The notes beneath the pieces are model-generated. The model saw nothing but the letters and a program-made list of their open reading frames with translations, did not search any database and had not been told where the DNA came from. The position numbers and the translations under genes were made by a program. A DNA stretch of 64,000 bases, taken from contig CAWAZS010000014.1 of the NCBI GenBank assembly GCA_963786625.1, positions 1,240,001 through 1,304,000 of the forward strand, written 5' to 3'. Position 1 is the stretch's first letter; every line of letters begins with the position of its first letter. Positions 25,699-34,683 of this stretch are shown piece by piece. This DNA comes from CAIWHR01 sp963786625. GTDB taxonomy: Bacteria; Pseudomonadota; Gammaproteobacteria; Burkholderiales; Casimicrobiaceae.

Positions 25699-28233
25699 TT
25701 GGCGCCTGGCCCTTCGCCGACACCCGCGGCGACCGGCGGTGCGGCGTCGCCGGAGCGAAGCGGAAGACGTGACCGCAGTGCCACAGCCGTGACAGCCCTG
25801 ACGAACGAGTCGCCCGCCCGACGGCAGATCCCGCACGAAATGTCGCGCATCCTCGGCGATTGCCGGGATATCGCGATTCATCGCCTGCTGCTCTCGTTCG
25901 GAGGCATGCTGGAGCGCGTCGGCGAGATGCTGATGGACCGCGCGAGCCGGACCGACGTGCGCGACGAGCAGGTCGTGTACCTGGAGGCGCGGGACGCCAT
26001 CCAGCAGGGGCGTTCCGGGGTGCTGAACGAGTTCGAGCGGCGCCTGCGCGCGCGCGTCAACGATCGCATCGCGGGCAAGGTCGAGGCCAAGGCCGACTTC
26101 TCGAAGCTCGAGGCCGACAAGCTCACGCTCGTCGACACCGACGCGATGGACGAGGCGGTGGTCACGGGGAACATCACCCGCGGCATCGAGAATCTCTGCC
26201 ACGACGAGCTGCAGATGCTCAATCGCGGTGTCGGCCACCTGCTCGGACTGCCCGAGCTCGACACCGGGCACAATCCGTTCGCGCCGGCGGCGATCATCGA
26301 GGCGTTTACCGATGCGCTGCATACCCTCAAGGCCGAACCGCGGGCGAAGTTCGCCATCCTGAAGGAGCTGAACCAGGCGTCGCTCGCGGAGATCAACGGC
26401 GTCTACGCCGACCTCAACAAGCATCTGCAGAACATGCACGTCATGCCCGCGGGCGTTCGCCCGTCGCTCGGCACGCGCGGCGCCGCCCGCGGCCGGACGA
26501 AGCCGGGCCGCGCGCCGGCGGAGGGTCAGGCGGCCCCGCCTTCGGCGGAAGTCGACGTGATGGAGCTCTTCCGGCGCAGGTTCGGCAGCGCCGCGGCCGC
26601 CGGTTACGCGCCGGGCCCCGCGGGCATGCCGGGAGCGCCGGCGCAGGGCGCGGGCGCGCCGGCGTACCCGCAGCCGGGCATGGGCGCGCCGCAGCCGCTG
26701 GGCATGCCGATCCATGGCGGTGCGCCGAGCGCCGGCGCGGCCGACGAGTTCCCGTCGATCTCGATGCTGCCGGGCGGGCGCTATGTCCCGACGGGCCCGT
26801 TGGCGACGACGCCGTCGGGGTACGTCCCGGGCGCGCCGATCATCGCGACCCCGATGCTGGGCGAGGGCCTCGCGCGGCTGCAGGCGGGCGAAACGGGCTT
26901 CGATCTGGGCGGCGGCACCTTCGTCCAGTTCTCCGGCATCCCCGAGGGCAAGCAGAACGTCCTGCGCGAACTGCAGGAGTCCCCGCTAGGCAAGCAGGTG
27001 AACCAGCTCGAATCGATGACGATCGAGCTGGTCGCGATGCTGTTCGACTTCATCTTCGAGACCAAGGATCTGCCCGACGGCATCAAGGCGCTGCTGGCGC
27101 GCCTGCAGATTCCGGTGCTCAAGGCCGCGATGCTCGATGGCGCCTTCTTCGCCAAGAAGAACCATCCGTCGCGGCTGCTGGTCAACGCGCTCGCCGAGGC
27201 CGGTCTCGGCTGGTCGCCGGCGATGGGGACGAACGACCCGCTGTACCTCCACATCGACGCGATCGTCCACCGCATTCTCGACGGCTTCAGCGACGACCTC
27301 GCGATCTTCGAAGAGGCTCGCGAGAAGCTGCAGAAGTTCCTCGCCGAAGAGGAGAAGGCGGCCGAGGCGAACATCGAGTCGACCGCGCTCGAGATCGACG
27401 AGCACGACCGGACGGAGGTGGCGTCATCGGTCGCCAAGGCCGAGATCGAGCGGCGCATCGAGATGTACCCGGTCCCGCAGTTTCTGGCGTCGTTCCTGCG
27501 CGCGCACTGGAGCAGGACGCTCGAAGACGTGTACCTGAAGCAGGGGCAGGAGAGCGAGTCCTGGGAGCAGAGCATCGCCATGCTCGAGGACCTGGTCTGG
27601 AGCGTACAGCCGAAGCGCACCCGCGAGGACCGTCAGCACCTGGTCGCGCTCCTGCCCTCGCTGCTCAAGCGGCTGTCGGTCGTCATGCAGGACTTCGACG
27701 AGGCCCCGGGACAGCGCGAGCAGTTCATGGCGAACCTGGTGGAGGCCCATGCGGCGTCGGTGAAGCCGGCGGCAACCACCGCGGCGCTGGCCACGGCGTC
27801 CGTCGTCGAGCAGGCGAAGGCCGAGGCCGAGGTGGCGAAGGCGGCCGGCGACGAGGCGACGGCGGCGAAGGCCGAAGAGCGCGCAGCCGCGATGACGCAG
27901 GCCGAGCCCGCACCCGTCGAGGCGCTCGAGGTCATCGACGACGAGTTCCTGGAGATCGCCAAGGGCCTCGAGCGCGGCACGTGGATCGAGTTCGAGTCGG
28001 AGGAGGGCCAGCTGGCGTTCGCGAAGCTTGCCTGGATCAGCCCGTTGCGCGGCACCTACCTGTTCACCAATCGGCAGGGCCTGAAGGCGCTGTCGATGAC
28101 CGCGGAAGAGCTCGCCGATCGGTTCCGCACCGACCGCGCGCGGCTGGTCGAGGCCGAGCCGCTGATCGACCGCGCGTTCGGGAGCATCCTGCCGGCATTT
28201 GCCGAGAAGATACCGGAGTCGGTCTCGGGCTAG
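25699..28233 (+). CDS. DUF1631 domain protein
   Basis: About 815-844 residues, cytoplasmic, with no signal peptide. The N-terminal helical region (ILGDCRDIAIHRLLLSFGGM, then ARVNDRIAGK) and the long helical centre match the DUF1631 family. That family is often mislabelled thymidine phosphorylase. A low-complexity Pro/Ala/Gly/Met segment sits at about residues 290-330. An Ala/Glu-rich coiled region is near 690-735. The C-terminus (RGTWIEFESEEGQLAFAKLA, then ISPLRGTYLFTNRQG) resembles a PilZ-like barrel, which is an inference only. The start is uncertain: TTG 25699 is the most upstream; GTG 25789 is in frame and gives a more typical N-terminus. Confidence 0.85.
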   Translation: MAPGPSPTPAATGGAASPERSGRRDRSATAVTALTNESPARRQIPHEMSRILGDCRDIAIHRLLLSFGGMLERVGEMLMDRASRTDVRDEQVVYLEARDAIQQGRSGVLNEFERRLRARVNDRIAGKVEAKADFSKLEADKLTLVDTDAMDEAVVTGNITRGIENLCHDELQMLNRGVGHLLGLPELDTGHNPFAPAAIIEAFTDALHTLKAEPRAKFAILKELNQASLAEINGVYADLNKHLQNMHVMPAGVRPSLGTRGAARGRTKPGRAPAEGQAAPPSAEVDVMELFRRRFGSAAAAGYAPGPAGMPGAPAQGAGAPAYPQPGMGAPQPLGMPIHGGAPSAGAADEFPSISMLPGGRYVPTGPLATTPSGYVPGAPIIATPMLGEGLARLQAGETGFDLGGGTFVQFSGIPEGKQNVLRELQESPLGKQVNQLESMTIELVAMLFDFIFETKDLPDGIKALLARLQIPVLKAAMLDGAFFAKKNHPSRLLVNALAEAGLGWSPAMGTNDPLYLHIDAIVHRILDGFSDDLAIFEEAREKLQKFLAEEEKAAEANIESTALEIDEHDRTEVASSVAKAEIERRIEMYPVPQFLASFLRAHWSRTLEDVYLKQGQESESWEQSIAMLEDLVWSVQPKRTREDRQHLVALLPSLLKRLSVVMQDFDEAPGQREQFMANLVEAHAASVKPAATTAALATASVVEQAKAEAEVAKAAGDEATAAKAEERAAAMTQAEPAPVEALEVIDDEFLEIAKGLERGTWIEFESEEGQLAFAKLAWISPLRGTYLFTNRQGLKALSMTAEELADRFRTDRARLVEAEPLIDRAFGSILPAFAEKIPESVSG

Positions 28234-28271
28234 CCGGCGTCCGGGATCGCTCCCGCGCCCCCGTCGTTCCC

Positions 28272-29072
28272 GTGCAATCCGTGACCCGGCTCCGCATCGG
28301 CGCGCTGATCATCGGCGACGAGATCCTCTCGGGCAAGCGACAGGACCGCCATCTTGCCCGGGTGATCGCGACGCTCGCCTCGCGCGGGCTCGCGCTGGCC
28401 TGGGCGCGCTACGCGGGCGACGATCGCGACGAGCTCACGGCGGTGCTCCGGGAGACGTTCGCGCGCGGCGATGTCGTGTTCGGCTTCGGCGGTGTCGGCG
28501 CGACGCCCGACGATCACACGCGCCAGGCCGCGGCCGCGGCGCTCGGCGTGCCTCTGCGACGCCATCCCGAGGCGGTGGCCGAGATCGAAGCGCAGTTCGG
28601 GGCTGCCGCGTACCCGCACCGGGTGCTGATGGCGGAATTTCCCGAGGGCGCCGCGATCATTCCGAATCCCGTCAACCGCGTCGCTTCGTTCTCGATCCGC
28701 CGGCATCACTTCTTTCCGGGCTTTCCGCAGATGGCCTGGCCGATGCTCGACTGGGTGCTCGCAACGCACTACGCCGGGATCGCCGTGCCGCCCACGGGCG
28801 AGCGCGCGATCATCGTGCATGGTGCGGGCGAGAGCCAGCTGCTCCCGCTGATGAACGAATGCGTCGCCCGCTTCCCGCAGCTCAAGCTGTTCAGCCTGCC
28901 GTCGTTCCTGCCGGAGGGCGGCCGTCGACTCGAGCTCGGCGTGCGCGGCGAGACCGCGGCGCTCGACGCGGCGCTCGCGCACCTCATTGCGGGCGTCGAG
29001 GCGGCAGGTTTCGAATGGGAAGCGGTCACCGGCGGGCCGTCCGCCCGCGTTCCGGAGGGCGAGCCGCGATGA
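28272..29072 (+). CDS. Molybdopterin-binding domain protein, CinA N-terminal type
   Basis: A 266-residue protein with the MoaB/Mog-like fold found at the N-terminus of CinA. It begins near RLRIGALIIGDEILSGKRQD. The nucleotide/pterin loop is VFGFGGVGATPDDHTRQAAA, and FFPGFPQMAWPM follows. It lacks the C-terminal PncC-type amidase domain of full CinA. Stand-alone proteins of this type may be ADP-ribose or pterin-related hydrolases; the role is not settled. GTG codons at 28272 and 28281 are both possible starts. Its stop overlaps the MaoC start (ATGA), so the two are translationally coupled. Confidence 0.88.
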   Translation: MQSVTRLRIGALIIGDEILSGKRQDRHLARVIATLASRGLALAWARYAGDDRDELTAVLRETFARGDVVFGFGGVGATPDDHTRQAAAAALGVPLRRHPEAVAEIEAQFGAAAYPHRVLMAEFPEGAAIIPNPVNRVASFSIRRHHFFPGFPQMAWPMLDWVLATHYAGIAVPPTGERAIIVHGAGESQLLPLMNECVARFPQLKLFSLPSFLPEGGRRLELGVRGETAALDAALAHLIAGVEAAGFEWEAVTGGPSARVPEGEPR

Positions 29073-29527
29073 CCCCGGGCCTCGGCATGGACGCGAGCGG
29101 GCGCTGGTACGACGAGGTGCAGAACGGCGAGACCTTTTCCCGCTCGATCACGATCACCGAAACGCACCTCGTGCTGGGCGCCGGGCTGATCGGCGACTTC
29201 AATCCGCATCACGTGAACGACGAATACGCGAAGTCCTCGCGCTTCGGCACCCGCATCCTGCACGGAATGATCACCAGCGCGCTGATGGGCGCGCCGGTGG
29301 GCATGTATTTTCACGGCACGGCGATCGCCTATCTCGAGCACGCGGCGCGCTTCAAGGCGCCGGTGCGCGCGGGCGACACGCTGACGACGACCTGGACCGT
29401 GACCGCGAAGCACGCCAAGCCCAAGCACGGCGGGGGCGTGGTCGTGCTCGTCGGCGCCTGCCGCAACCAGGACGGCGTCGTGGTCGCGGACGCGGATGCG
29501 AAGATGCTCGTCCAGGCGCGCGGCTGA
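29069..29527 (+). CDS. MaoC family dehydratase
   Basis: A 152-residue single hot-dog domain of the MaoC (R-specific enoyl-CoA hydratase) family. The catalytic Asp/His pair is in LIGDFNPHHVNDEYA, and SRFGTRILHGMITSALMG is the conserved follow-up. RFKAPVRAGDTLTTTWTV forms the last strands. It probably hydrates an enoyl-CoA in fatty acid or polyhydroxyalkanoate metabolism; the chain length is not predictable. Its ATG overlaps the upstream stop codon. It converges on pyrD with an 18-bp gap. Confidence 0.9.
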   Translation: MTPGLGMDASGRWYDEVQNGETFSRSITITETHLVLGAGLIGDFNPHHVNDEYAKSSRFGTRILHGMITSALMGAPVGMYFHGTAIAYLEHAARFKAPVRAGDTLTTTWTVTAKHAKPKHGGGVVVLVGACRNQDGVVVADADAKMLVQARG

Positions 29528-29545
29528 ATGCAGCGTTAACCGGCC

Positions 29546-30562
29546 CTAGCGCGCGAGCGCCCGCGCGCATTCCAGCACGAGCCCGGGGCCGCGATAGATG
29601 ACTCCGGTGTAGATCTGGACCAGCGTGGCGCCGGCATCGATCTTCTCCCGGGCGTCGGCGCCCGAGAGGATCCCGCCGACGCCGATGATCGGCAGCGCCC
29701 CGTCCAGCGTCTTCGCGAGCCTCGCCACCACAGCGGTCGCCTGCGCGCGCAGCGGCCGGCCCGACAGGCCTCCGGCCTCGTCGGCGTGGGGCAGGCCCTT
29801 GACCGCGTCGCGGGCAGTCGTCGTGTTCGTGGCGATGACGCCGTCGACGGCGTGCCGGACGAGAAGCCGCGCGATGCCCTCGATCGCCGGCATCGCGAGA
29901 TCGGGCGCGATCTTGATCGCGATCGGCGTGTACTTGCCGTGCTTGTCCGAGAGCGCCTGCTGCTCGGCCTTGAGGGCGACGAGCAGGCTCGCGAGCGCCT
30001 CCTCGGACTGCAGGTCGCGCAGACCCTTGGTGTTCGGAGACGAGACGTTGACGGTGACATAGGACGCCCGCGCGTAGACGGCGCGCAGGCAGGCCAGGTA
30101 ATCGTCGGCCGCGCGCGCATTCGGCGTGTCGAAGTTCTTGCCGATGTTGATGCCGAGGACACCCTGCCACGACGCGCGCGCGGCATTGGCGAGGAAGCGC
30201 TCGACGCCGTCGTTGTTGAATCCGAGCCGGTTGATCAGCGCTTCGGCCTCCGGCACCCGGAAGAGCCGCGGCCGCGGATTGCCGGGCTGCGGCCTCGGCG
30301 TGACGGTTCCGCACTCGATGAACCCGAAGCCGAACGTCGCGAGGCCGTCGATGTGCGCGGCATTCTTGTCGAGGCCGGCGGCGAGTCCGATCCGGTTGGG
30401 AAAGGCGAGGCCCATCGCGACCACGGGCGAGGGCGGCGGGTGCAAGGCGAACATCCGCGCGACGCCGAAGCGCGCGGCGGCGTCGAGGCCCGCGAACGCC
30501 ATGTCGTGCGCCGTCTCGGGATCGAACGCGAACAGCAGCGGGCGAAAGAACGGGTAGATCAT
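29546..30562 (-). CDS. pyrD: Dihydroorotate dehydrogenase (quinone), class 2
   Basis: This 338-residue flavoenzyme oxidises dihydroorotate to orotate and passes electrons to ubiquinone at the inner membrane, in pyrimidine biosynthesis. The N-terminal amphipathic quinone tunnel is present (MIYPFFRPLLFAFDPETAHD). The FMN region includes GLAAGLDKNAAHID, YVTVNVSSPNTKGLR (the catalytic Ser of class 2 enzymes) and GVGGILSGADAREKIDAGA. The length matches class 2 (336 in E. coli). The ATG at 30562 is clear. It is divergent from mltB across 109 bp. Confidence 0.97.
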   Translation of the reverse strand: MIYPFFRPLLFAFDPETAHDMAFAGLDAAARFGVARMFALHPPPSPVVAMGLAFPNRIGLAAGLDKNAAHIDGLATFGFGFIECGTVTPRPQPGNPRPRLFRVPEAEALINRLGFNNDGVERFLANAARASWQGVLGINIGKNFDTPNARAADDYLACLRAVYARASYVTVNVSSPNTKGLRDLQSEEALASLLVALKAEQQALSDKHGKYTPIAIKIAPDLAMPAIEGIARLLVRHAVDGVIATNTTTARDAVKGLPHADEAGGLSGRPLRAQATAVVARLAKTLDGALPIIGVGGILSGADAREKIDAGATLVQIYTGVIYRGPGLVLECARALAR

Positions 30563-30671
30563 CTGCAGCCTATGCGCGAGTCGCAACGCCATGCGCGGGA
30601 CCTGTGCCGTGGTTCCGCAGCAACGGTCGCGCCATCGCGACGTGCGCGCCTTCGTCGGGACGCGCCGCGCG

Positions 30672-31751
30672 ATGATACCATTCGCGCGCCGCGCTCCCGA
30701 TTCCGCTCCCGTGCTCCCGAGACTACGATCGCTTGCCTTCGCCGCTGCCTTGGTCGCGCCGGCGCTCGGCGCGATCGGCGAGTCCCGCGCGGGCCCGGCG
30801 CCCGCAGCGTACGCGGCGCGCAGCGATGTGCGCGCGTTCATCGAGCAGATGGTGGAAGAGCAGGGCTTCGACCGGCGCGCGCTGCGGCGCGCCTTTGCCC
30901 AGGTCCGCTACCAGCCCCAGGTCGTCGCCGCGATGGAGCGTCCGCTGCTCGCACCGCCGAAATGGTACGAGTACGCGCCCCCGCTCGTGACGCCCGCGCG
31001 CGTCGATGCGGGCGCCGCGTACTGGGCGCTTAACGCCGACGCGTTGGCGCGTGCCGAGGAGCGCTACGGCGTGCCGGCCGAGATCATCGTCGCGATCCTC
31101 GGCGTCGAGACGTACTACGGCCGGAACACCGGCAAGTACCGCGTGCTCGATGCGCTCTCGACGCTCGCGTTCGACTACCCTCGGCGCTCGGCGTTCTTCC
31201 GCGGCGAGCTGAAGCAGTTTCTGCTCCTTGCGCGCGAGCTCGGGATGTCGCCGCTCGCGGCCAGGGGGTCGTTCGCCGGCGCGCTCGGCGTCCCGCAGTT
31301 CATGCCCGGCAGCTATCGCAGCTACGCCGTCGATTTCGACGGCAACGGCCACGCCGATCTGTGGGCGAGCACGGCCGACGTCGTCGGCAGCGTGGCCAAT
31401 TACCTTGCGCGGCACGACTGGCAGCCGGGACAGCCGGTGCTGATCGCGGCCGGCATTGCCGACGCGACGCGCGATCGGGTGCTGCGCAGGCTCGACGGGG
31501 GGCTCTCCGAGCGCCGCGCGCGGGACGCGTGGGCGGCGGACGGCGTGACCATGACCGACGCGCCGGACGGGCTCGCACCCGACCCGGTCGGCCTGCTGCT
31601 GCTCGAGGACAACGCCGGGGGTGTCGAGGGCGCGAGCTTCTGGATCGCGTGCAACAATTTCTACGTGCTCACCCGCTACAACCGAAGCCGGCTCTACGCG
31701 GCGGCGGTGTGGGAGCTCGCCAAGGCGATCAGGGCAGCCCGCGCCCGCTGA
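30672..31751 (+). CDS. mltB: Lytic murein transglycosylase B
   Basis: A 359-residue exported peptidoglycan lytic transglycosylase (GH103). It cleaves between MurNAc and GlcNAc to give 1,6-anhydro ends. A signal peptide lies in residues 15-45 (LRSLAFAAALVAPALGA). The catalytic Glu is in IIVAILGVETYYGRNTG. ARGSFAGALGVPQFMPGSYRSYA and DFDGNGHADLW (an EF-hand-like loop) are typical. No lipobox Cys is evident near the N-terminus, so it may be a soluble periplasmic form. It overlaps pgi tail-to-tail by 23 bp. Confidence 0.93.
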   Translation: MIPFARRAPDSAPVLPRLRSLAFAAALVAPALGAIGESRAGPAPAAYAARSDVRAFIEQMVEEQGFDRRALRRAFAQVRYQPQVVAAMERPLLAPPKWYEYAPPLVTPARVDAGAAYWALNADALARAEERYGVPAEIIVAILGVETYYGRNTGKYRVLDALSTLAFDYPRRSAFFRGELKQFLLLARELGMSPLAARGSFAGALGVPQFMPGSYRSYAVDFDGNGHADLWASTADVVGSVANYLARHDWQPGQPVLIAAGIADATRDRVLRRLDGGLSERRARDAWAADGVTMTDAPDGLAPDPVGLLLLEDNAGGVEGASFWIACNNFYVLTRYNRSRLYAAAVWELAKAIRAARAR

Positions 31752-33402
31752 GCGCGCGCACGTGCGCCACGAGCCCGCGCGTCGACGCATCCGTCGCGTC
31801 CGGCAGTGCGGCGCCGGTGGAGAGCGCAGCGACGATCGGACCGGCCAGCGTCTTGCCCAGCTCGACGCCGAACTGATCGAACGGATTGATGCCGTAGAGC
31901 ACGGCTTCGACGTACGTCCGGTGTTCGTAGAGCGCGAGCAGCTGTCCGAGCCGATGCGCGCTCAACTCCGGCATCAGGATCATCGTCGACGCCCTGTTGC
32001 CCGGGCATACGCGCGCGGCCGCGGCCTCGTCCAGAGCGGGGCCGGCCATGCCCTTTGCCGACATCTCCGCGCGCACCGCCTCCGGGCCGCGGCCGGCGAG
32101 CAGCGCCTGCGCCTGCGCCAGCGCATTCGCGACCAGCAGCGTCTGCTGGTCCGCCAGCGGATGCACCGCGCGCACCGGCACGATGAATTCGACCGGCGCC
32201 TCGCGCGTGCCCTGGTGCAGCCACTGGAAGAACGCGTGCTGGCCGTTGGTGCCGGCCTCGCCCCACAGCGCCGGCGACGTCGGGCCGGCAAGCGCGCCGC
32301 CATCGCGCGCGACGCGCTTGCCGTTGCTTTCGAGGACGAGCTGCTGAAGATAGGCAGGAAGCCGGAACAGCGCCTGGGAATACGGCACCACGACGCGATC
32401 GGGGTGCCGGAGCTGGGTGGCGTTCCACCACCCGACGAGGCCGAGCAGCACCGGCAGGTTGCGCTCGAGGGGTGTCGCGCGGAAATGCGCGTCGACGCTG
32501 GCGCCCCCCGCGAGCAGGTCCAGGAATCGGTCCCAGCCGAGCTTCAGCGCGATCGGCAGCCCGACCGTCGACCAGAGCGAGTAGCGTCCGCCCACCCAAT
32601 CCCAGAGCGGAAGCACGTCCTGGGCCGCGACGCCGAACGCCTGCGCCGCCGCGGCATTCCCGGTGACGGCGACGAAATGCGCGCCGACGCCCACGCCGGG
32701 GCCGAGCGCGGCGTTGAGCCAGGCCTTCGCGCTCGCCGCGTTGGCGAGCGTCTCCTGCGTCGAGAAGGTCTTGGACGTCACGATGAACAGCGTCGTCGCC
32801 GGATCGAGCGGGGCGAGCGCGCGCGTCAGGTGCTCCGGGTCGACGTTGGCGACGAACGCCACGTCGACGCCCTCGGTCTGCGGACCGGCGTTGCCGCGCG
32901 CGCGCGGCGCAGTCGCGAGCGCCGAGCAGACGAGCAGCGGCCCCAGATCGGAGCCGCCGATCCCCAGGTTGACCACCGCGCGGATCGGCCTGCCGGTCGC
33001 GCCGACCCGCAGGCCGCCGCGAATCTGTGCGGCCAGCGTCTTCATGCGCCCCTGCGCCGCGCGGATGACCGGAATGATGTCCGTGCCGTCGACCAGGAGC
33101 GGCGCGTCTCCCGGTTGGCGGAGCGCGGTGTGCAGCGCGGGCCGGCGCTCGGACTGGTTGACCTTCTCGCCGGCGAAAAGCGCGGAGATCCACCCGGGCA
33201 GGCCCGCCGCGTTGGCGTGCGCGACGAGCAGCGGCAGCGTATCCGGACCGAGCCGCTCCTTCGACAGATCGACGAGCCAGTCGTCCCAGGCGAACGACAG
33301 CCGCGCATAGCGATCGGGATCGCGCGCGAAGAGCTCGGCGAGTGTCGTCCCGGCGAGCGTCCGGGAGTGCGCGCGGAGATCGGGGGAGGCGGTCGAGGAC
33401 AT
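31729..33402 (-). CDS. pgi: Glucose-6-phosphate isomerase
   Basis: A 557-residue cytoplasmic enzyme that interconverts glucose-6-phosphate and fructose-6-phosphate. The start MSSTASPDLRAHSRTLAG at 33402 gives the usual length (549 in E. coli). VNLGIGGSDLGPLLVCSAL, TLFIVTSKTFSTQETLANA and LWDWVGGRYSLWSTVGLPIA are intact. The second family signature with the catalytic Lys region (GINPFDQFGVELGK) is near the end. A longer in-frame start at 33492 would run into the regulatory region of fbpA and is unlikely. Confidence 0.97.
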   Translation of the reverse strand: MSSTASPDLRAHSRTLAGTTLAELFARDPDRYARLSFAWDDWLVDLSKERLGPDTLPLLVAHANAAGLPGWISALFAGEKVNQSERRPALHTALRQPGDAPLLVDGTDIIPVIRAAQGRMKTLAAQIRGGLRVGATGRPIRAVVNLGIGGSDLGPLLVCSALATAPRARGNAGPQTEGVDVAFVANVDPEHLTRALAPLDPATTLFIVTSKTFSTQETLANAASAKAWLNAALGPGVGVGAHFVAVTGNAAAAQAFGVAAQDVLPLWDWVGGRYSLWSTVGLPIALKLGWDRFLDLLAGGASVDAHFRATPLERNLPVLLGLVGWWNATQLRHPDRVVVPYSQALFRLPAYLQQLVLESNGKRVARDGGALAGPTSPALWGEAGTNGQHAFFQWLHQGTREAPVEFIVPVRAVHPLADQQTLLVANALAQAQALLAGRGPEAVRAEMSAKGMAGPALDEAAAARVCPGNRASTMILMPELSAHRLGQLLALYEHRTYVEAVLYGINPFDQFGVELGKTLAGPIVAALSTGAALPDATDASTRGLVAHVRALSGRGLP

Positions 33403-33531
33403 CGGGTCGGGCACGCAAGGGGCGGGGCGCCGGGCGTCGACGTCCCGCCCGGCCGATGCATCGCAGCATAATCGATCGGGCCGGCAACGCAAGACGCACG
33501 CGATGCCGGGCGGTTATCCGATCTCATCGAA

Positions 33532-33550
33532 ATAAATGAGAATCATTCGC
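33532..33550 (+). promoter_or_regulatory. Fur box upstream of fbpA
   Basis: This 19-bp site (ATAAATGAGAATCATTCGC) matches the consensus GATAATGATAATCATTATC at 13 positions, including the central run AATCATT. It lies just upstream of the promoter at 33558-33586. Iron-loaded Fur bound here would repress the ferric iron transporter. The remainder of the 33403-33531 gap is AT-poor and shows no gene. Confidence 0.7.
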
Positions 33551-33557
33551 ATTCGTA

Positions 33558-33595
33558 TTGACAGCCCGATCCCGGGATGCGAACATCGGGCTGTC
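33558..33595 (+). promoter_or_regulatory. fbpA promoter with overlapping 11-bp inverted repeat
   Basis: A perfect -35 TTGACA (33558-33563) is followed after 17 bp by GAACAT (33581-33586, a weak -10). A perfect inverted repeat, GACAGCCCGAT (33560-33570) and ATCGGGCTGTC (33585-33595), spans the same promoter. It ends 23 bp before the fbpA ATG. It could be a second operator or a hairpin in the 5' leader. Confidence 0.5.
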
Positions 33596-33618
33596 GATTG
33601 ACGCGATCAAGGACTGCC

Positions 33619-34683
33619 ATGCAACGCAACATCAGCCACGTCAGCCACATTGCGCTGCGCGCGCTCGCCCCCGCCGCGGCGGCGCTCGCCCTGCTGCTGG
33701 CCATGCCGGCCGCCCGTGCCGCCGAGGAGCCGGTGCTCAATCTCTACTCGGCGCGGCACTACCAGACCGACGAGGCGCTGTACGGGAATTTCACCCGGGC
33801 GACCGGAATCAGGATCAACCGGATCGAGGCCGGCGACGAGCAGCTGCTCGAGCGCATCAAGAGCGAAGGCGCGATGAGTCCCGCCGACGTCCTGATGATC
33901 GTCGACGCGGCGCGGCTGTGGTCGGCGCAGCAGGCGGGCCTGTTCCAGTCGGTGAAGACGCCGTTGCTGGAGGCGCGCATCCCCGCATCGCTGCGCGATC
34001 CGGACGGCAACTGGTACGGCTTCTCGAGCCGCGCGCGGGTGATCGTCTACGACAAGGCGACGGTGAACCCGGCCGACGTCGCGACGTACGAGTCGCTCGC
34101 GAGTCCGAAGGTGAAGGGCAGGGTCTGCACGCGCTCGGGCAGCCATCCGTACAACCTGTCGCTGGTGGCGGCGCTGATCGCCCACAACGGCGAGGCGAAG
34201 ACGGAGGAATGGGCGAAGCGCGTGGTCGCCAACATGGCGCGCACGCCGCGCGGCGGGGACACCGATCAGATCAAGAGCGTGGCCGCCGGCGAATGCGGCG
34301 TCGCGCTGACGAACACCTATTACTACGTGCGGCTGATGCGCTCGGCCAAGCCCGAGGAGCGCGAATGGGCGGCGAAGACCGGCGTCGTCTGGCCCGACCA
34401 GGCGAGTTATGGCACGCACATCAACATCGCCGGCGCCGGGGTGCTCAGGCACGCGCCGCACCGCGAGAACGCGATCCGCTTCCTCGAGTATCTCGCGAGC
34501 GACGAGGCGCAGAGCTATTTCGCCAACGGCAACAACGAGTGGCCCGCGGTGAAGGGAGCCGTCGCGAAGAACCCCGAGCTCGAAGCGCTGGGCGCGTTCA
34601 AGGCCGACGCGCTGCCGATTGCGACGCTGGGACGCAACACGCCTGCCGCGCAGAAGCTGCTCGATCGGGCCGGGTGGAAGTGA
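33619..34683 (+). CDS. fbpA: Ferric iron ABC transporter, periplasmic binding protein
   Basis: This 354-residue protein binds Fe(III) in the periplasm and delivers it to the inner-membrane permease. The signal peptide covers residues 1-34 and ends in MPAARAAEE. The mature protein begins LNLYSARHYQTDEALYGNF, as in FbpA/FutA proteins. The paired iron-ligand tyrosines are in LTNTYYYVRLM, and GTHINIAGAGVLRHAPHREN is also typical. The Fur box upstream supports iron regulation. The permease gene fbpB lies tail-to-tail downstream rather than in the same operon. I see no ATPase (fbpC) gene. Confidence 0.93.
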   Translation: MQRNISHVSHIALRALAPAAAALALLLAMPAARAAEEPVLNLYSARHYQTDEALYGNFTRATGIRINRIEAGDEQLLERIKSEGAMSPADVLMIVDAARLWSAQQAGLFQSVKTPLLEARIPASLRDPDGNWYGFSSRARVIVYDKATVNPADVATYESLASPKVKGRVCTRSGSHPYNLSLVAALIAHNGEAKTEEWAKRVVANMARTPRGGDTDQIKSVAAGECGVALTNTYYYVRLMRSAKPEEREWAAKTGVVWPDQASYGTHINIAGAGVLRHAPHRENAIRFLEYLASDEAQSYFANGNNEWPAVKGAVAKNPELEALGAFKADALPIATLGRNTPAAQKLLDRAGWK

